From: Lewinellaceae bacterium
GTDB taxonomy: Bacteria > Bacteroidota > Bacteroidia > Chitinophagales > Saprospiraceae
Length of the DNA stretch: 64,000 bases
Direction: 5' to 3'
Assembly: GCA_020636195.1 (NCBI GenBank)
Contig: JACJYH010000005.1
Span: 186,001 to 250,000, forward strand
A program made the position numbers and the translations under genes. The notes under the pieces are model-generated. The model ran no database searches, had not been told where the DNA came from, and saw only the letters and a list, made by a program, of their open reading frames with translations. Positions 35,372 to 45,200 of this stretch are shown piece by piece. Position 1 is the stretch's first letter. Every line of letters starts with the position of its first letter.

Positions 35372-38233
35372 ATGCGCAATCAAAATACCGACCTGTTTTC
35401 TCGTAGGCACATTGGAATTTCTTCCTCTGAATTAGAACAAATGCTGGACGTCATCGGCGTATCCAGTTTGGATCAGTTGATTCATGAAACTGTACCTGAT
35501 TCAATCAGAATGGCAGAACCCATGAAGTTGCCGGAAGCATTGAGCGAATACGATTATCTAAATCATATAAAAGGCATTGCGTCGAAAAATAAAGTCTATA
35601 AAACCTACATTGGTCAGGGATATTATGGTACTATAACTCCGTCAGTCATTTTAAGAAATATATTTGAAAATCCGGGTTGGTACACGCAATATACGCCATA
35701 CCAAGCGGAGATATCACAAGGACGTTTGGAAGCATTGCTCAATTTTCAAACCATGGTCTCTGATCTTACTGGACTTCCTATAGCAAATGCATCACTTCTA
35801 GACGAAGCGACAGCTGCTGCTGAAGCTATGACCATGTGTGAAGGGATTCATAATAAGAAAAGAAAGGAAGCAGCAACCAAATGCTTTGTGGACAATGGTG
35901 TTTTTACACAAACAAAGGATGTATTGATTACTAGGGCAGAACCTTTGCATCTTTCTGTCGAAGGAGGTGACTACAAAGCGTTTGATTTTAGTGATGATTA
36001 TTTTGCTGTCGTCATACAGTTTCCAAATGCACATGGTTCCTTAGAGGATTATACATCATTTGTGGAGAAATGCCACGAAAAAGATATTTTAGTTATTGTA
36101 GTTGCCGATATTATGAGTCTCGCTATCTGCACACCACCGGGAGAATGGGGTGCTGATGTTGTGGTTGGTAACACGCAGAGATTTGGCGTTCCAATAGGTT
36201 TTGGAGGTCCTCATGCAGGATATTTTGCTACCAAGGATGAATACAAAAGAGTAATTCCGGGTAGAATCATTGGTGTTTCCGTAGATGTGCACGGCAATAA
36301 AGCTTTGAGAATGGCACTGCAAACGAGGGAACAACACATCAGAAGAGAAAAAGCCACATCCAATATATGTACTGCCCAAGCATTACTCGCCATTATGGCC
36401 GGTATGTATGCCGTCTATCACGGCCCGGATGGAATACGAGAGATTGCAATGGCTATGCATAACAAAGCTGTTACGCTCAGGAATGCTCTGCAAAAGATGG
36501 GTTATACAACAATAGGTAACACTATTTTTGACACCGTCACCATCAGCATATCTGATGACGAAGCGTCAAAGATCAGAGCAAGTTTTGAAGATAAGCACAT
36601 CAATCTTTATTATTCAGAAGGCTATATAAGTATTTCCATTGATGAGACAATTTCTCATAGCGACGTAGAAAATGTAGTTTCCATATTCCAGTCAATATCA
36701 GGTAATAATCCCGAATTCAGGTGGGCAGAAAACACCGGTTTGGGTAGGTTGCAGAGGACTTCTGATATTTTGGTTCATCCGGTCTTTAGTATGTACCATA
36801 CAGAGTCAAAGATGATGCGATATATCAAGCGTCTGGAGAATAAAGACCTTTCATTGGTGCACAGTATGATCAGTCTTGGATCCTGCACTATGAAGCTCAA
36901 TGCGGCGTCAGAAATGATACCTGTTTCATGGCCTGAGTTTTCACAGTTGCATCCATTTGTGCCAAAGGATCAATGTGTGGGTTATCATCAGATTTTTGAT
37001 GAATTATCAAGTTACTTGTGCGAAATAACTGGATTTCATGCCTGTTCTTTACAACCAAATTCAGGAGCTCAAGGTGAATATGCCGGACTTTTAGTGATCA
37101 GAGGTTACCACAAATCGAGGAATGAATTGCATCGAAATGTGGCCTTGATCCCATCGTCAGCCCATGGTACAAACCCGGCAAGTGCTGTGATGGCAGGCAT
37201 GCAAGTAGTGGTAGTGGCTTGTGATGAAAGAGGCAATGTGGACATCAATGATCTAAGAGAAAAAGCCACTCAGTATAAGGATACTTTGTCTTGTATGATG
37301 ATAACTTACCCGAGTACGCATGGTGTTTTTGAGACATCCATCAAGGAAATGTGCCAGATCATACATGACAATGGAGGCATGGTGTATATGGATGGCGCCA
37401 ATATGAACGCTCAGGTGGGGCTCACCAGTCCGGGCATCATAGGCGCTGATGTATGCCATTTAAATTTACATAAAACATTTGCGATTCCTCATGGTGGTGG
37501 CGGGCCAGGTATGGGTCCAATCTGTTGCAATGAAAGTCTAGCGCCTTTTTTACCAAGCCATAGTGTTGTCTCCGTTGGTGATAGTCATAACCACGCAGTT
37601 TCAGCAGCGCCGTATGGTAGTGCAAGCATTTTGCTAATTTCCTACGGATATATCAGAATGTTGGGGGGAGAAGGGCTGACGAATGCCACAAAATATGCGA
37701 TACTCAATGCCAATTATATCAAATCCAGATTGAGCAATGCTTATCATATCTTATACTCAGGTGAAAATGGCCGTGCAGCCCATGAGATGATCGTGGATTT
37801 GAGGGAATTCAAGCCTGCCGGTGTTAGTGCCGAAGATGTAGCTAAACGGTTAATGGACTATGGATTTCATGCGCCGACGCTCTCATTTCCGGTTGCAGGA
37901 ACCATCATGATTGAACCTACCGAGAGCGAAGATAAAGATGAACTGGATAGATTTTGTGATGCATTGTTGGAAATTAGAAAGGAAATAGATGAAGTCGCTG
38001 ACGGAACTATGGATACGCACTCCAATGCACTTTCCAATGCACCTCATACTGATAGAGTGGTTACTTCGGATATTTGGCCATATTCATACTCACGAGAAAA
38101 AGCGGCATTCCCGATTGCTTACTTGAAAAATGGATCCAAGTTTTGGCCATCTGTAGGAAGAGTGGATAGTGCCCATGGAGACAGGAATTTGATATGCATT
38201 TGCCCTCCAATAGAGAGTTATATTACTGAGTGA
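35372..38233 (+). CDS. gcvP: Glycine dehydrogenase (decarboxylating), P protein
   Basis: 953 residues, the full length of a single-chain P protein with both GDC-P halves. The pyridoxal phosphate lysine is K701 in 'NLHKTFAIPHGGGGPG'. Other signatures are 'SLGSCTMKLN', 'QPNSGAQGEYAGL' and the N-terminal 'YIGQGYYGTITPSVI'. It decarboxylates glycine and passes the aminomethyl group to the lipoyl H protein in the glycine cleavage system. The T and H genes are not here, which is common in Bacteroidota. I see no glycine riboswitch in the 196 bases upstream. Confidence 0.97.
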   Translation: MRNQNTDLFSRRHIGISSSELEQMLDVIGVSSLDQLIHETVPDSIRMAEPMKLPEALSEYDYLNHIKGIASKNKVYKTYIGQGYYGTITPSVILRNIFENPGWYTQYTPYQAEISQGRLEALLNFQTMVSDLTGLPIANASLLDEATAAAEAMTMCEGIHNKKRKEAATKCFVDNGVFTQTKDVLITRAEPLHLSVEGGDYKAFDFSDDYFAVVIQFPNAHGSLEDYTSFVEKCHEKDILVIVVADIMSLAICTPPGEWGADVVVGNTQRFGVPIGFGGPHAGYFATKDEYKRVIPGRIIGVSVDVHGNKALRMALQTREQHIRREKATSNICTAQALLAIMAGMYAVYHGPDGIREIAMAMHNKAVTLRNALQKMGYTTIGNTIFDTVTISISDDEASKIRASFEDKHINLYYSEGYISISIDETISHSDVENVVSIFQSISGNNPEFRWAENTGLGRLQRTSDILVHPVFSMYHTESKMMRYIKRLENKDLSLVHSMISLGSCTMKLNAASEMIPVSWPEFSQLHPFVPKDQCVGYHQIFDELSSYLCEITGFHACSLQPNSGAQGEYAGLLVIRGYHKSRNELHRNVALIPSSAHGTNPASAVMAGMQVVVVACDERGNVDINDLREKATQYKDTLSCMMITYPSTHGVFETSIKEMCQIIHDNGGMVYMDGANMNAQVGLTSPGIIGADVCHLNLHKTFAIPHGGGGPGMGPICCNESLAPFLPSHSVVSVGDSHNHAVSAAPYGSASILLISYGYIRMLGGEGLTNATKYAILNANYIKSRLSNAYHILYSGENGRAAHEMIVDLREFKPAGVSAEDVAKRLMDYGFHAPTLSFPVAGTIMIEPTESEDKDELDRFCDALLEIRKEIDEVADGTMDTHSNALSNAPHTDRVVTSDIWPYSYSREKAAFPIAYLKNGSKFWPSVGRVDSAHGDRNLICICPPIESYITE

Positions 38234-38480
38234 GTCATTAGGTATTTACAAGTATAATTAAGGGCAATAAAAATTACACCATGCAAGAAACCTAAAATCC
38301 ATTGATAGGGTTTGGGTTAAAATTGTATTAATTTTATTTTGATTACCAACTATTTCAACTTTACTTTGTGTATGCTATGGCATTGTCTTTTAAAAAAAGA
38401 TATTTTGACCTTCAATTTAAAAATCTAAAAACTTATTTTAAAGATTTTTGAATCATACATAACATTGAAAATAGGAATGT

Positions 38481-40925
38481 GTGAACAATAATGTAGCAAA
38501 AGATTTAATTAGTGCAAAATTAGTAGAATTACAAACCAATATAAATGGTTTGACTACTGTGCAAGCGGTTGAAAGAGCTAAGAATTATGGATTAAACTCA
38601 TTGCAAGAGAAAAAAGTCAATCCAATTATTCAATTCTTAAAATACTTTTGGGGTCCGATTCCATGGATGATTGAAATCGCTGTGATATTATCAGCTTTAG
38701 CAAAACATTGGCCTGATTTTTTTATCATATTAACATTATTGATTGCTAATGTTTTAATAGGTTTTTTTGAAGAGAAACAAGCTTCTGATGCCATTCAGGC
38801 ACTAAAGCAAAAATTAGCTTCTAGTGCAAAGGTTTTAAGAGACAATAAATGGAGTTCTGTACCTGCAAAAAACTTGGTTCCCGGAGATGTATTGCAGATA
38901 AAATTGGGAGATATCGTACCTGCTGATGTACTAATTATAGATGGTGGGCCTGCTGAAGTAGATCAGTCTGCATTGACAGGTGAGTCACTACCTGTCTCAC
39001 ATGTCATAGGTGAAGCTGTGTATTCAGGTTCTATCATGAGGCAGGGTGAAATTCAAGCAGTAGTTACATCAATAGGTTCAAATACCTTTTTTGGAAAAAC
39101 AGCGAAATTAGTAGAAGAAGCACATACAACTAGTCATTTTCAAAAGGCAGTTTTAAAAATTGGGAACTACCTAATAGTCTTGGCTTTGATATTAGTTGCA
39201 ATCATTATTGGGGTAGCATTAAATAGAGGTGACCATCTTGTTACTACTTTACAGTTTGCATTGGTGCTTACAGTAGCATCGATTCCAGTAGCTATGCCTA
39301 CTGTACTTTCTGTAACCATGGCGGTTGGTGCTAAACTTCTGGCAACAAAACAAGCCATTGTAAGTAAGTTAGTTTCAATCGAAGAGTTGGCAGGCATGGA
39401 TATCTTATGCACTGATAAAACAGGAACATTAACTCAAAATAAATTGACTGTTGGGCAGCCGTTTACGCATCAATATGTCAAGTCTGAAGATCCAGTATTG
39501 ATTGCGGCTCTGGCTTCAGAATCTGCCGGTGGTGATCCTATTGACAATGCAATAATGGCTGCGATGCAAGACACATCTCAGTTAAAACAATTCACAATTA
39601 CCCAATTTACGCCTTTTGATCCGGTACATAAAAGAACAGAGGCGAGCGTCATTGATTCGGAAGGATTAAACTTCAAGGTGAGTAAAGGCGCTGCACAAGT
39701 GATACTAGGGATGACAACTAAAGATGATGTTGAAAAGCAGTCAGCAGAAAAAGCTATTGAAGAATTTGCAGCCAAAGGATTCAGGTCTCTCGGTGTTGCC
39801 AAAACAAATGAAATTGGAGAGTGGAAATTAGTAGGTATATTGCCTTTATTTGATCCTCCGCGAATCGATGCGAAAGAAATGATTGCAACAGCCTTGGAAT
39901 TGGGAGTAAAAGTAAAAATGGTAACTGGAGATGCTATAGCAATTGCAAAGCAGACGGCAACAGAACTCGGTATGCACCCAAATATTTTAGATGCTGTAAT
40001 ACTTGGAGACAGATGTGAAACTAGCTCCTTAGAACATATCAATGATATAGAATCTGCAGATGGATTTGCACAAGTGTTTCCTGAGCACAAATTCTGCATT
40101 GTTAAAGCGCTACAAGAAAAAGACCATATTGTAGGTATGACTGGAGACGGTGTCAATGATGCACCTGCCCTGAAGAAAGCTGATTGTGGGGTAGCAGTTT
40201 CGGGAGCTACAGATGCTGCTCGTGCAGCTGCTTCGATAGTTTTGATGACACCAGGATTATCAGTGATAATTGATGCTATAAAGGAAAGTAGGAGAATTTT
40301 TCAGAGGATGAATAGTTACACTATTTATAGGATTACAGAAACTTTGCGGGTTTTGTTCTTTATGACACTTTCTATATTGGTTTTCAACTTTTATCCAGTC
40401 ACTGCTATCATGATCGTATTATTGGCACTATTGAATGACGGAGCAATCTTGACCATTGCATTTGATCATGTAAAATATAAAAATATTCCTGAAAGTTGGG
40501 ACATGAGATCCGTTTTGAGGATTTCTACAATTTTGGGCATCACAGGTGTTGTTGCAACTTTTGGACTGTTTTATCTCGGTGAAAAAGTCTTTCTTTTGGA
40601 TCGAGATATGATACAGTCTTTGATCTATTTAAAATTATCAGTCGCAGGACAGCTCACCATATTTATTACTCGGACACGAGGCCCATTTTGGTCAATTCCA
40701 CCTGTTAAAGCTATGGTTTTTGCCGTTGCGACCGCCCAAGTAATAGCTACCCTTGTAGCCGTATATGGGATTCTGATGACGCCTATTGGTTGGAAGTGGG
40801 CGGGATTTGTTTGGCTATATGCTATCGTATGGTTCATTATTTCTGATATTGTAAAAAGATGGGCGTACAAAGGTATAGAAAACAAACTTTCCATTTCTTC
40901 TCAAAAACCCATAGGTGCTATATGA
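38481..40925 (+). CDS. P-type H+-ATPase (type IIIA, plasma-membrane proton pump-like)
   Basis: 814 residues from a GTG start. The cation-ATPase N domain, 'LTGES' actuator motif, phosphorylation site D312 in 'DKTGTLTQNK', 'MVTGDAIAIAKQTA' and 'TGDGVNDAPALKKADCG' are all intact. The compact length, lack of metal-binding N-domains and 'GATDAARAAASIVL' resemble fungal/plant and archaeal P3A proton pumps. It would drive H+ outward at ATP cost, or serve pH homeostasis. It overlaps the next gene by four bases (ATGA), so the two are translationally coupled. Other substrates cannot be excluded. Confidence 0.9.
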   Translation: MNNNVAKDLISAKLVELQTNINGLTTVQAVERAKNYGLNSLQEKKVNPIIQFLKYFWGPIPWMIEIAVILSALAKHWPDFFIILTLLIANVLIGFFEEKQASDAIQALKQKLASSAKVLRDNKWSSVPAKNLVPGDVLQIKLGDIVPADVLIIDGGPAEVDQSALTGESLPVSHVIGEAVYSGSIMRQGEIQAVVTSIGSNTFFGKTAKLVEEAHTTSHFQKAVLKIGNYLIVLALILVAIIIGVALNRGDHLVTTLQFALVLTVASIPVAMPTVLSVTMAVGAKLLATKQAIVSKLVSIEELAGMDILCTDKTGTLTQNKLTVGQPFTHQYVKSEDPVLIAALASESAGGDPIDNAIMAAMQDTSQLKQFTITQFTPFDPVHKRTEASVIDSEGLNFKVSKGAAQVILGMTTKDDVEKQSAEKAIEEFAAKGFRSLGVAKTNEIGEWKLVGILPLFDPPRIDAKEMIATALELGVKVKMVTGDAIAIAKQTATELGMHPNILDAVILGDRCETSSLEHINDIESADGFAQVFPEHKFCIVKALQEKDHIVGMTGDGVNDAPALKKADCGVAVSGATDAARAAASIVLMTPGLSVIIDAIKESRRIFQRMNSYTIYRITETLRVLFFMTLSILVFNFYPVTAIMIVLLALLNDGAILTIAFDHVKYKNIPESWDMRSVLRISTILGITGVVATFGLFYLGEKVFLLDRDMIQSLIYLKLSVAGQLTIFITRTRGPFWSIPPVKAMVFAVATAQVIATLVAVYGILMTPIGWKWAGFVWLYAIVWFIISDIVKRWAYKGIENKLSISSQKPIGAI

Positions 40926-42205
40926 CCGTCCTACATGATTTTTTTATGACGATACCGGATATCTTTTTCAAATTTATCATGGTGACTTTCTTTGCACTAT
41001 TGATAGGATTAGAACAAAGAAGTAAATATTTGACCACTTCATCGATTCATTTTGGTACTGATCGTACATTTACACTCATAGGTATTCTAGGATTCATTTT
41101 GTATGTTCTTGAACCGGTGACATTGCTTCCTTTTTTGCTTGGTGCACTACTTCTTGGTACTTTTCTTATTTCATTTTACAATAAAAAGATGGAATCTGAA
41201 AATAAGTATGGAATAACTGGGTTCCTTGCAGCTCTTATTACATATTGTTTAGCTCCATTGTTGTATACCCAGCCAAATTGGTTTGTGATTCTTTTAGTGG
41301 TTACAGTGCTGATATTGGAAGAAATGAAGCGGCCATTGATTGCTTTCACCAAAAAAATTGAAAGTCAAGAATTTATTACTTTGGCAAAGTTTTTATTAAT
41401 GATTGGAGTGATTTTGCCTCTTTTGCCATCAGAATCTCTATTGAAGAATTTTGATTTTTCTCTATATAAATTTTGGTTGGCTATTGTAGCCATCTCTGGA
41501 ATTTCTTATGGAAGTTATTTGTTGAAAAAGTATGTCTTCCCATCAGCAGGAATAATCCTTACAGGTATTTTAGGAGGGATGTATAGTAGTACAGCTACTA
41601 CATTTATTCTTGCTAAGAAAAGCAAAGAGATTCACCAACCTTTCCAAATTTCAGCTTCCATTCTCCTCGCTACTGCCATGATGTTCATTCGAATCTTCAT
41701 ATTGGCTTTGGTTTTCAATGCAAAGATTGCGAGAGAAATTGCGCCAGCTTTTGCAGTTCTCTTTGTCGCAACTGTAATCATATCTGCATTTTATTTGAAA
41801 AGAGGAAAAGGAGAAGATGATACACATTCTACTTCTTTAACAAATACTGCAGAATTTGGCAATCCTTTAGAACTCAAGACAGCATTTGTTTTCGGCGGAT
41901 TATTTATATTTTTTGCCATTGTAACACACTTCATTACTAAAGAATTTGGAGCACAAGGAATTCAGATTTTGTCTTATTTAGTGGGTGTGACAGATATTGA
42001 TCCATTTATACTCAATGTTTTTCAAAGTAAATTTAGTGTGCCGAATTCTGTTTTAGTATCAGCCATACTAAATGCCACCACTAGCAATAATGTGCTAAAA
42101 TTATTGTATGCTATATCATTATCTGACAAGGCTGTACATTCGAAAATTTTCATTGGTTTTTCTATACTAATAGTATTAGGTATCATTTCTTCCTTTATTT
42201 ATTAA
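40922..42205 (+). CDS. DUF4010/MgtC-like membrane protein
   Basis: 427 residues from the ATG in the ATGA overlap with the ATPase stop; an upstream in-frame ATG at 40859 lies inside the ATPase gene and adds non-family residues. The N-terminal 'FALLIGLEQRSKY' is the MgtC/SapB-like start, and the rest is the DUF4010 multi-helix region with 'YGSYLLKKYVFPSAGIILT' and 'GGMYSSTATTF'. About ten to twelve helices. Family members are inner-membrane proteins of unknown transport function. Coupling to the H+-ATPase suggests a shared ion-homeostasis task. Confidence 0.88.
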   Translation: MTVLHDFFMTIPDIFFKFIMVTFFALLIGLEQRSKYLTTSSIHFGTDRTFTLIGILGFILYVLEPVTLLPFLLGALLLGTFLISFYNKKMESENKYGITGFLAALITYCLAPLLYTQPNWFVILLVVTVLILEEMKRPLIAFTKKIESQEFITLAKFLLMIGVILPLLPSESLLKNFDFSLYKFWLAIVAISGISYGSYLLKKYVFPSAGIILTGILGGMYSSTATTFILAKKSKEIHQPFQISASILLATAMMFIRIFILALVFNAKIAREIAPAFAVLFVATVIISAFYLKRGKGEDDTHSTSLTNTAEFGNPLELKTAFVFGGLFIFFAIVTHFITKEFGAQGIQILSYLVGVTDIDPFILNVFQSKFSVPNSVLVSAILNATTSNNVLKLLYAISLSDKAVHSKIFIGFSILIVLGIISSFIY

Positions 42206-42217
42206 TAACTTCATTCC

Positions 42218-42949
42218 ATGTCAAAAAGTAAAAAAGATCTTCATCATTTATACATTGAACTTACAAAACTTCAAAATGATCTTATCAAAACCAATAGAAA
42301 ATTGTTACTAATTTTTGAAGGACGAGATACTGCAGGAAAAGATGGTACGATCCGTATGCTGACCAAACACTTAAGTCCTCGTGAGATCAGAATAGTAGCC
42401 TTGCCAAAACCAACAGAAAGAGAGCAAAACGAGTGGTACTTCCAAAGATATGTCCCTCATTTGCCGGCCGGAGGTGAAATTGTATTTTTCAATCGAAGTT
42501 GGTACAATCGTCTGGGTGTAGAAAAAGTCATGGGATTTTGTTCTGAAAAGGAATATCACGACTTTTTTGAACAGGTGAAACACTTTGAAAAAACCATCAC
42601 ACATTCTAACATCATTATATTAAAGTACTACTTAGATATCAATAAAGAACAACAAAAATTGCGATTAGAAGAAAGGCGGATTAACCCTCTGAAACAATGG
42701 AAAATCAGCCCAATTGATAAAGTGGCTTTAAGTCATTGGGACGATTATTCAGGAGCTCGCAATAAGATGTTGAAGAAGACTGATTTTGATTTTGCACCTT
42801 GGTTTGTCGTAGATGCCAATGATAAAGAAAAGGCACATATGGCATTGTTGAGACATATTTTAGGCCAATTAAACTATAAAAACAAGGATTTTCATCATAA
42901 GGATGAAAATGTGGTAATTAAGGCATCTGATGCATCATTGGAGTCATAG
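42218..42949 (+). CDS. ppk2: Polyphosphate kinase 2 (PPK2 family)
   Basis: 243 residues, the length of single-domain PPK2. Walker A 'EGRDTAGKDG' (residues 34-43), the lid/Walker B 'FFNRSWYNR' (near 90-98) and 'ERRINPLKQWKISPID' are family hallmarks. PPK2 enzymes transfer phosphate between polyphosphate and nucleoside mono- or diphosphates; short class I/III types favour making NTP from polyphosphate. It begins 12 bases after the DUF4010 gene, so ATP regeneration from polyphosphate may be tied to the ATP-driven pump upstream; that link is inference. Confidence 0.93.
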   Translation: MSKSKKDLHHLYIELTKLQNDLIKTNRKLLLIFEGRDTAGKDGTIRMLTKHLSPREIRIVALPKPTEREQNEWYFQRYVPHLPAGGEIVFFNRSWYNRLGVEKVMGFCSEKEYHDFFEQVKHFEKTITHSNIIILKYYLDINKEQQKLRLEERRINPLKQWKISPIDKVALSHWDDYSGARNKMLKKTDFDFAPWFVVDANDKEKAHMALLRHILGQLNYKNKDFHHKDENVVIKASDASLES

Positions 42950-43055
42950 AGCATGATTGTCTGCACAGAAAATTGGAACATACAGCCAATTGGTCTGTTT
43001 AGAGTTCAAATGCCGTCATGCAACAATTTTATATTCACCTTTAAAAACATAGATC

Positions 43056-43436
43056 ATGTTAGAACAAATCAAAAAATTTGAAGGCAATATTTTAGCCATG
43101 GAAGTCATCGAAGGATTTACAGAGACTGATGAAAAATTAGCTCAGAAATTCTTTCAAAGTAAACTGGACGAAGGCCATGAATATGTACATGTTCTGATAA
43201 AATTGGATGAAATGAAATTGTCCAAGACAAGTGTAAAAGCATTTTTTGAAGATTCATTATGGGCGATTCGTAATTATAAATCCATTGGGAATATTGCTAT
43301 TGTAGCACATTCTAATATTTTGAAGGCCTTGGTACCGATAGATAGTTTTTTCTTCCAAAGGCTAAGGAAAGGATTCGATGAGCGATACTTTGATGTTTCT
43401 GATTTAGATAAAGCTATGGACTTCATAAGTCAATAA
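43056..43436 (+). CDS. SpoIIAA-like STAS/SEC14 domain protein
   Basis: 126 residues, soluble. The overall pattern 'EGFTETDEKLAQKFF', 'VHVLIKLDEM', 'SIGNIAIVAHS' and 'YFDVSDLDKAMDFI' fits the SpoIIAA-like family (PF11964), a STAS/CRAL-TRIO-type fold. Proteins of this family often neighbour stress genes; no biochemical role is established. It follows the PPK2 gene by 106 bases on the same strand. Confidence 0.8.
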   Translation: MLEQIKKFEGNILAMEVIEGFTETDEKLAQKFFQSKLDEGHEYVHVLIKLDEMKLSKTSVKAFFEDSLWAIRNYKSIGNIAIVAHSNILKALVPIDSFFFQRLRKGFDERYFDVSDLDKAMDFISQ

Positions 43437-43513
43437 GTTTTTGTGCAAAACTTGAAAGAAACTTCATAATTCTGCGTAATGTATAAAAGTCCTTACCTTT
43501 ATATGGATAAATA

Positions 43514-44092
43514 ATGGCATTCAATACAGAAATTTGCAAAGGACTCAGTGACAGGGAAGTTGTCACCAAAGCCAAACAGACGGTGGATTATTTTGCTTGT
43601 TTGGTGGTGAAGTACGAAAAACGGTTATTGGCATATATATGTACCATTTCTGCAACCCAATGCAGTCATGCTGAAGATGTACTGCAAGATGCATTTGTGA
43701 AAATATGGAAGAATTTGCACGCCTACGATGCATCATTGAAGTTTGAAAACTGGATTTTCAGGATAGTACACAATGAGACAATCAATCATATCAGAAAACA
43801 ACATTCTCACGGTAAAGGCGAATCTGTGCCAATGGATGATACAATACAACAGATTGCATCAAATGAAGATGAAACTTATAATGTTGAGGAACCTTTATTG
43901 GAATTAGAAAGAGCACTCCCAAAAATAAAGATGGAACATAGAGAAGTTTTAGTTTTAAAATTCTTTGAAAATAAAAGCTATGAAGAAATCTCAGATATTT
44001 TAAAAATTCCTGAAGGTACCGTGGCGACACGTATCAACAGGGCGAAAAAAGAGCTCAAACAATGGGTGAAAAATCCTATACACATTTCTTGA
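43514..44092 (+). CDS. ECF-type RNA polymerase sigma factor
   Basis: 192 residues. Region 2: 'HAEDVLQDAFVKIWKNL' and 'FENWIFRIVHNETINHIRK'. Region 4: 'MEHREVLVLKFFENKSYEEISDIL' and the helix 'PEGTVATRINRAKKELK'. It is distinct from the first ECF factor at 24409. A TACCTTTA box (43495-43502) just upstream resembles a -7 element. A multi-pass membrane protein follows after 17 bases and is its likely cognate membrane partner. Confidence 0.92.
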   Translation: MAFNTEICKGLSDREVVTKAKQTVDYFACLVVKYEKRLLAYICTISATQCSHAEDVLQDAFVKIWKNLHAYDASLKFENWIFRIVHNETINHIRKQHSHGKGESVPMDDTIQQIASNEDETYNVEEPLLELERALPKIKMEHREVLVLKFFENKSYEEISDILKIPEGTVATRINRAKKELKQWVKNPIHIS

Positions 44093-44109
44093 CATAAAAA
44101 ATTTGAAAG

Positions 44110-44829
44110 ATGAATTTAGCAGATAAAATAGTACAAAATATCAAAGATGATCACATAACACCAACACCAAAATGGTTTTTTACATGGGGAAATGGATTGA
44201 AAGGATTACTTTTTGTGTTATTTATCACATTGGGAAGCCTTGCATTTTCTGTTGTTCTATTTGCCATTTCCCAATCTGATTTCAAATTATTATCTCATTT
44301 TGGCCACACAATGCTTGAGAAAATACTGGTAGTGATGCCTATCCTATGGTTGGTTTTACTGGTTGTTTTTCTTAGTGGATCTATTCTCAGTGTGCTACAA
44401 GCTAGCAGGGCGTATAAGTTTACGTTTGATAAATGGGTTGCATTTAGTACAGGATTAAGTATCGTTCTGGGAACCTTATTTTTCATTACAGGAGGCGCAC
44501 AATTATTTGAACAAAAATTTGCTACTTCGATAGAATCCTACGAGAGTATCCAAGAGAAAAAGTCGAAAATTTGGAGTCAACCTCAATTAGGAATGTTGTC
44601 TGGAAAAATCATCGAATCCGGTGACCAAAGATTGACGATCACAGATTGGCGAAACGAGAATTGGAATATAATTATAGATAGTGCATTTGTTGCCCCACGA
44701 CTAACATTGGAAGCTGGGGAACTCATCAAAATAAATGGTAATATCGTTGATGGCCATACTTTTGAAGCTGAAAGGATCACGCCTTGGGGCGGTATGCCGG
44801 GAAAATGTTCAAATGAAAAAAATAATTAA
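44110..44829 (+). CDS. Membrane protein, probable anti-sigma partner
   Basis: 239 residues. The opening 'LADKIVQNIKDDHITPTPKW' is typical of the short cytoplasmic N-terminus of such sigma-operon partners. Three or four helices follow (about 30-55, 72-97, 107-128), then a roughly 100-residue extracytoplasmic domain with beta-strand pattern 'LSGKIIESGDQRLTI', OB-like. I infer an anti-sigma factor sensing an envelope signal, from gene order rather than from a recognised anti-sigma domain. Its stop codon TAA is also the left target duplication of the MITE-like element. Confidence 0.65.
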   Translation: MNLADKIVQNIKDDHITPTPKWFFTWGNGLKGLLFVLFITLGSLAFSVVLFAISQSDFKLLSHFGHTMLEKILVVMPILWLVLLVVFLSGSILSVLQASRAYKFTFDKWVAFSTGLSIVLGTLFFITGGAQLFEQKFATSIESYESIQEKKSKIWSQPQLGMLSGKIIESGDQRLTITDWRNENWNIIIDSAFVAPRLTLEAGELIKINGNIVDGHTFEAERITPWGGMPGKCSNEKNN

Positions 44830-44988
44830 GAGTATGTTTAAAAGTTATCCTTTAGCAAGAAAATGTTGAATTTTGGCTACAAATTTGTTAAATTTTTCAT
44901 CGAATTGCCCACATTCGACTGCAAATTTGCCTTTTTTCGTCCAAAATAATTCCATTTTATTGTCCTAAAACAAAATTTAAACATACTC
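44830..44988 (+). mobile_element. MITE-like element, copy 2
   Basis: 159 bp with the same perfect 13-bp terminal inverted repeats as copy 1 and the same internal TCGAAT-N7-ATTCGA hairpin (44900-44918). Flanked on both sides by TAA (44827-44829 and 44989-44991), a probable 3-bp target duplication; the left TAA is the stop codon of the preceding gene. About a dozen mismatches and a small indel relative to copy 1 by eye. Confidence 0.82.
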
Positions 44989-45200
44989 TAAAGAACATCA
45001 AAAGAGAAAATCATTTTTTTGTAATTTCTACAAACTACCGTGGAGTAATATAATTCATAATGTATTGAATATCAATATGTAATATGTTTTATTTATTGGT
45101 GAATGTATTTTTATAAATTTTTTTTCAAAAAAATTGAAAGAAACTTAGAGTGGCTGCGTATTCCTGTTGAAACATTTTTTAATTCACAATTAATCAAATC

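Noticed and set aside
39578..40156. 192-codon minus-strand frame inside the P-type ATPase gene
   Set aside because: Antisense to invariant ATPase motifs; no independent motif, start signal or promoter.
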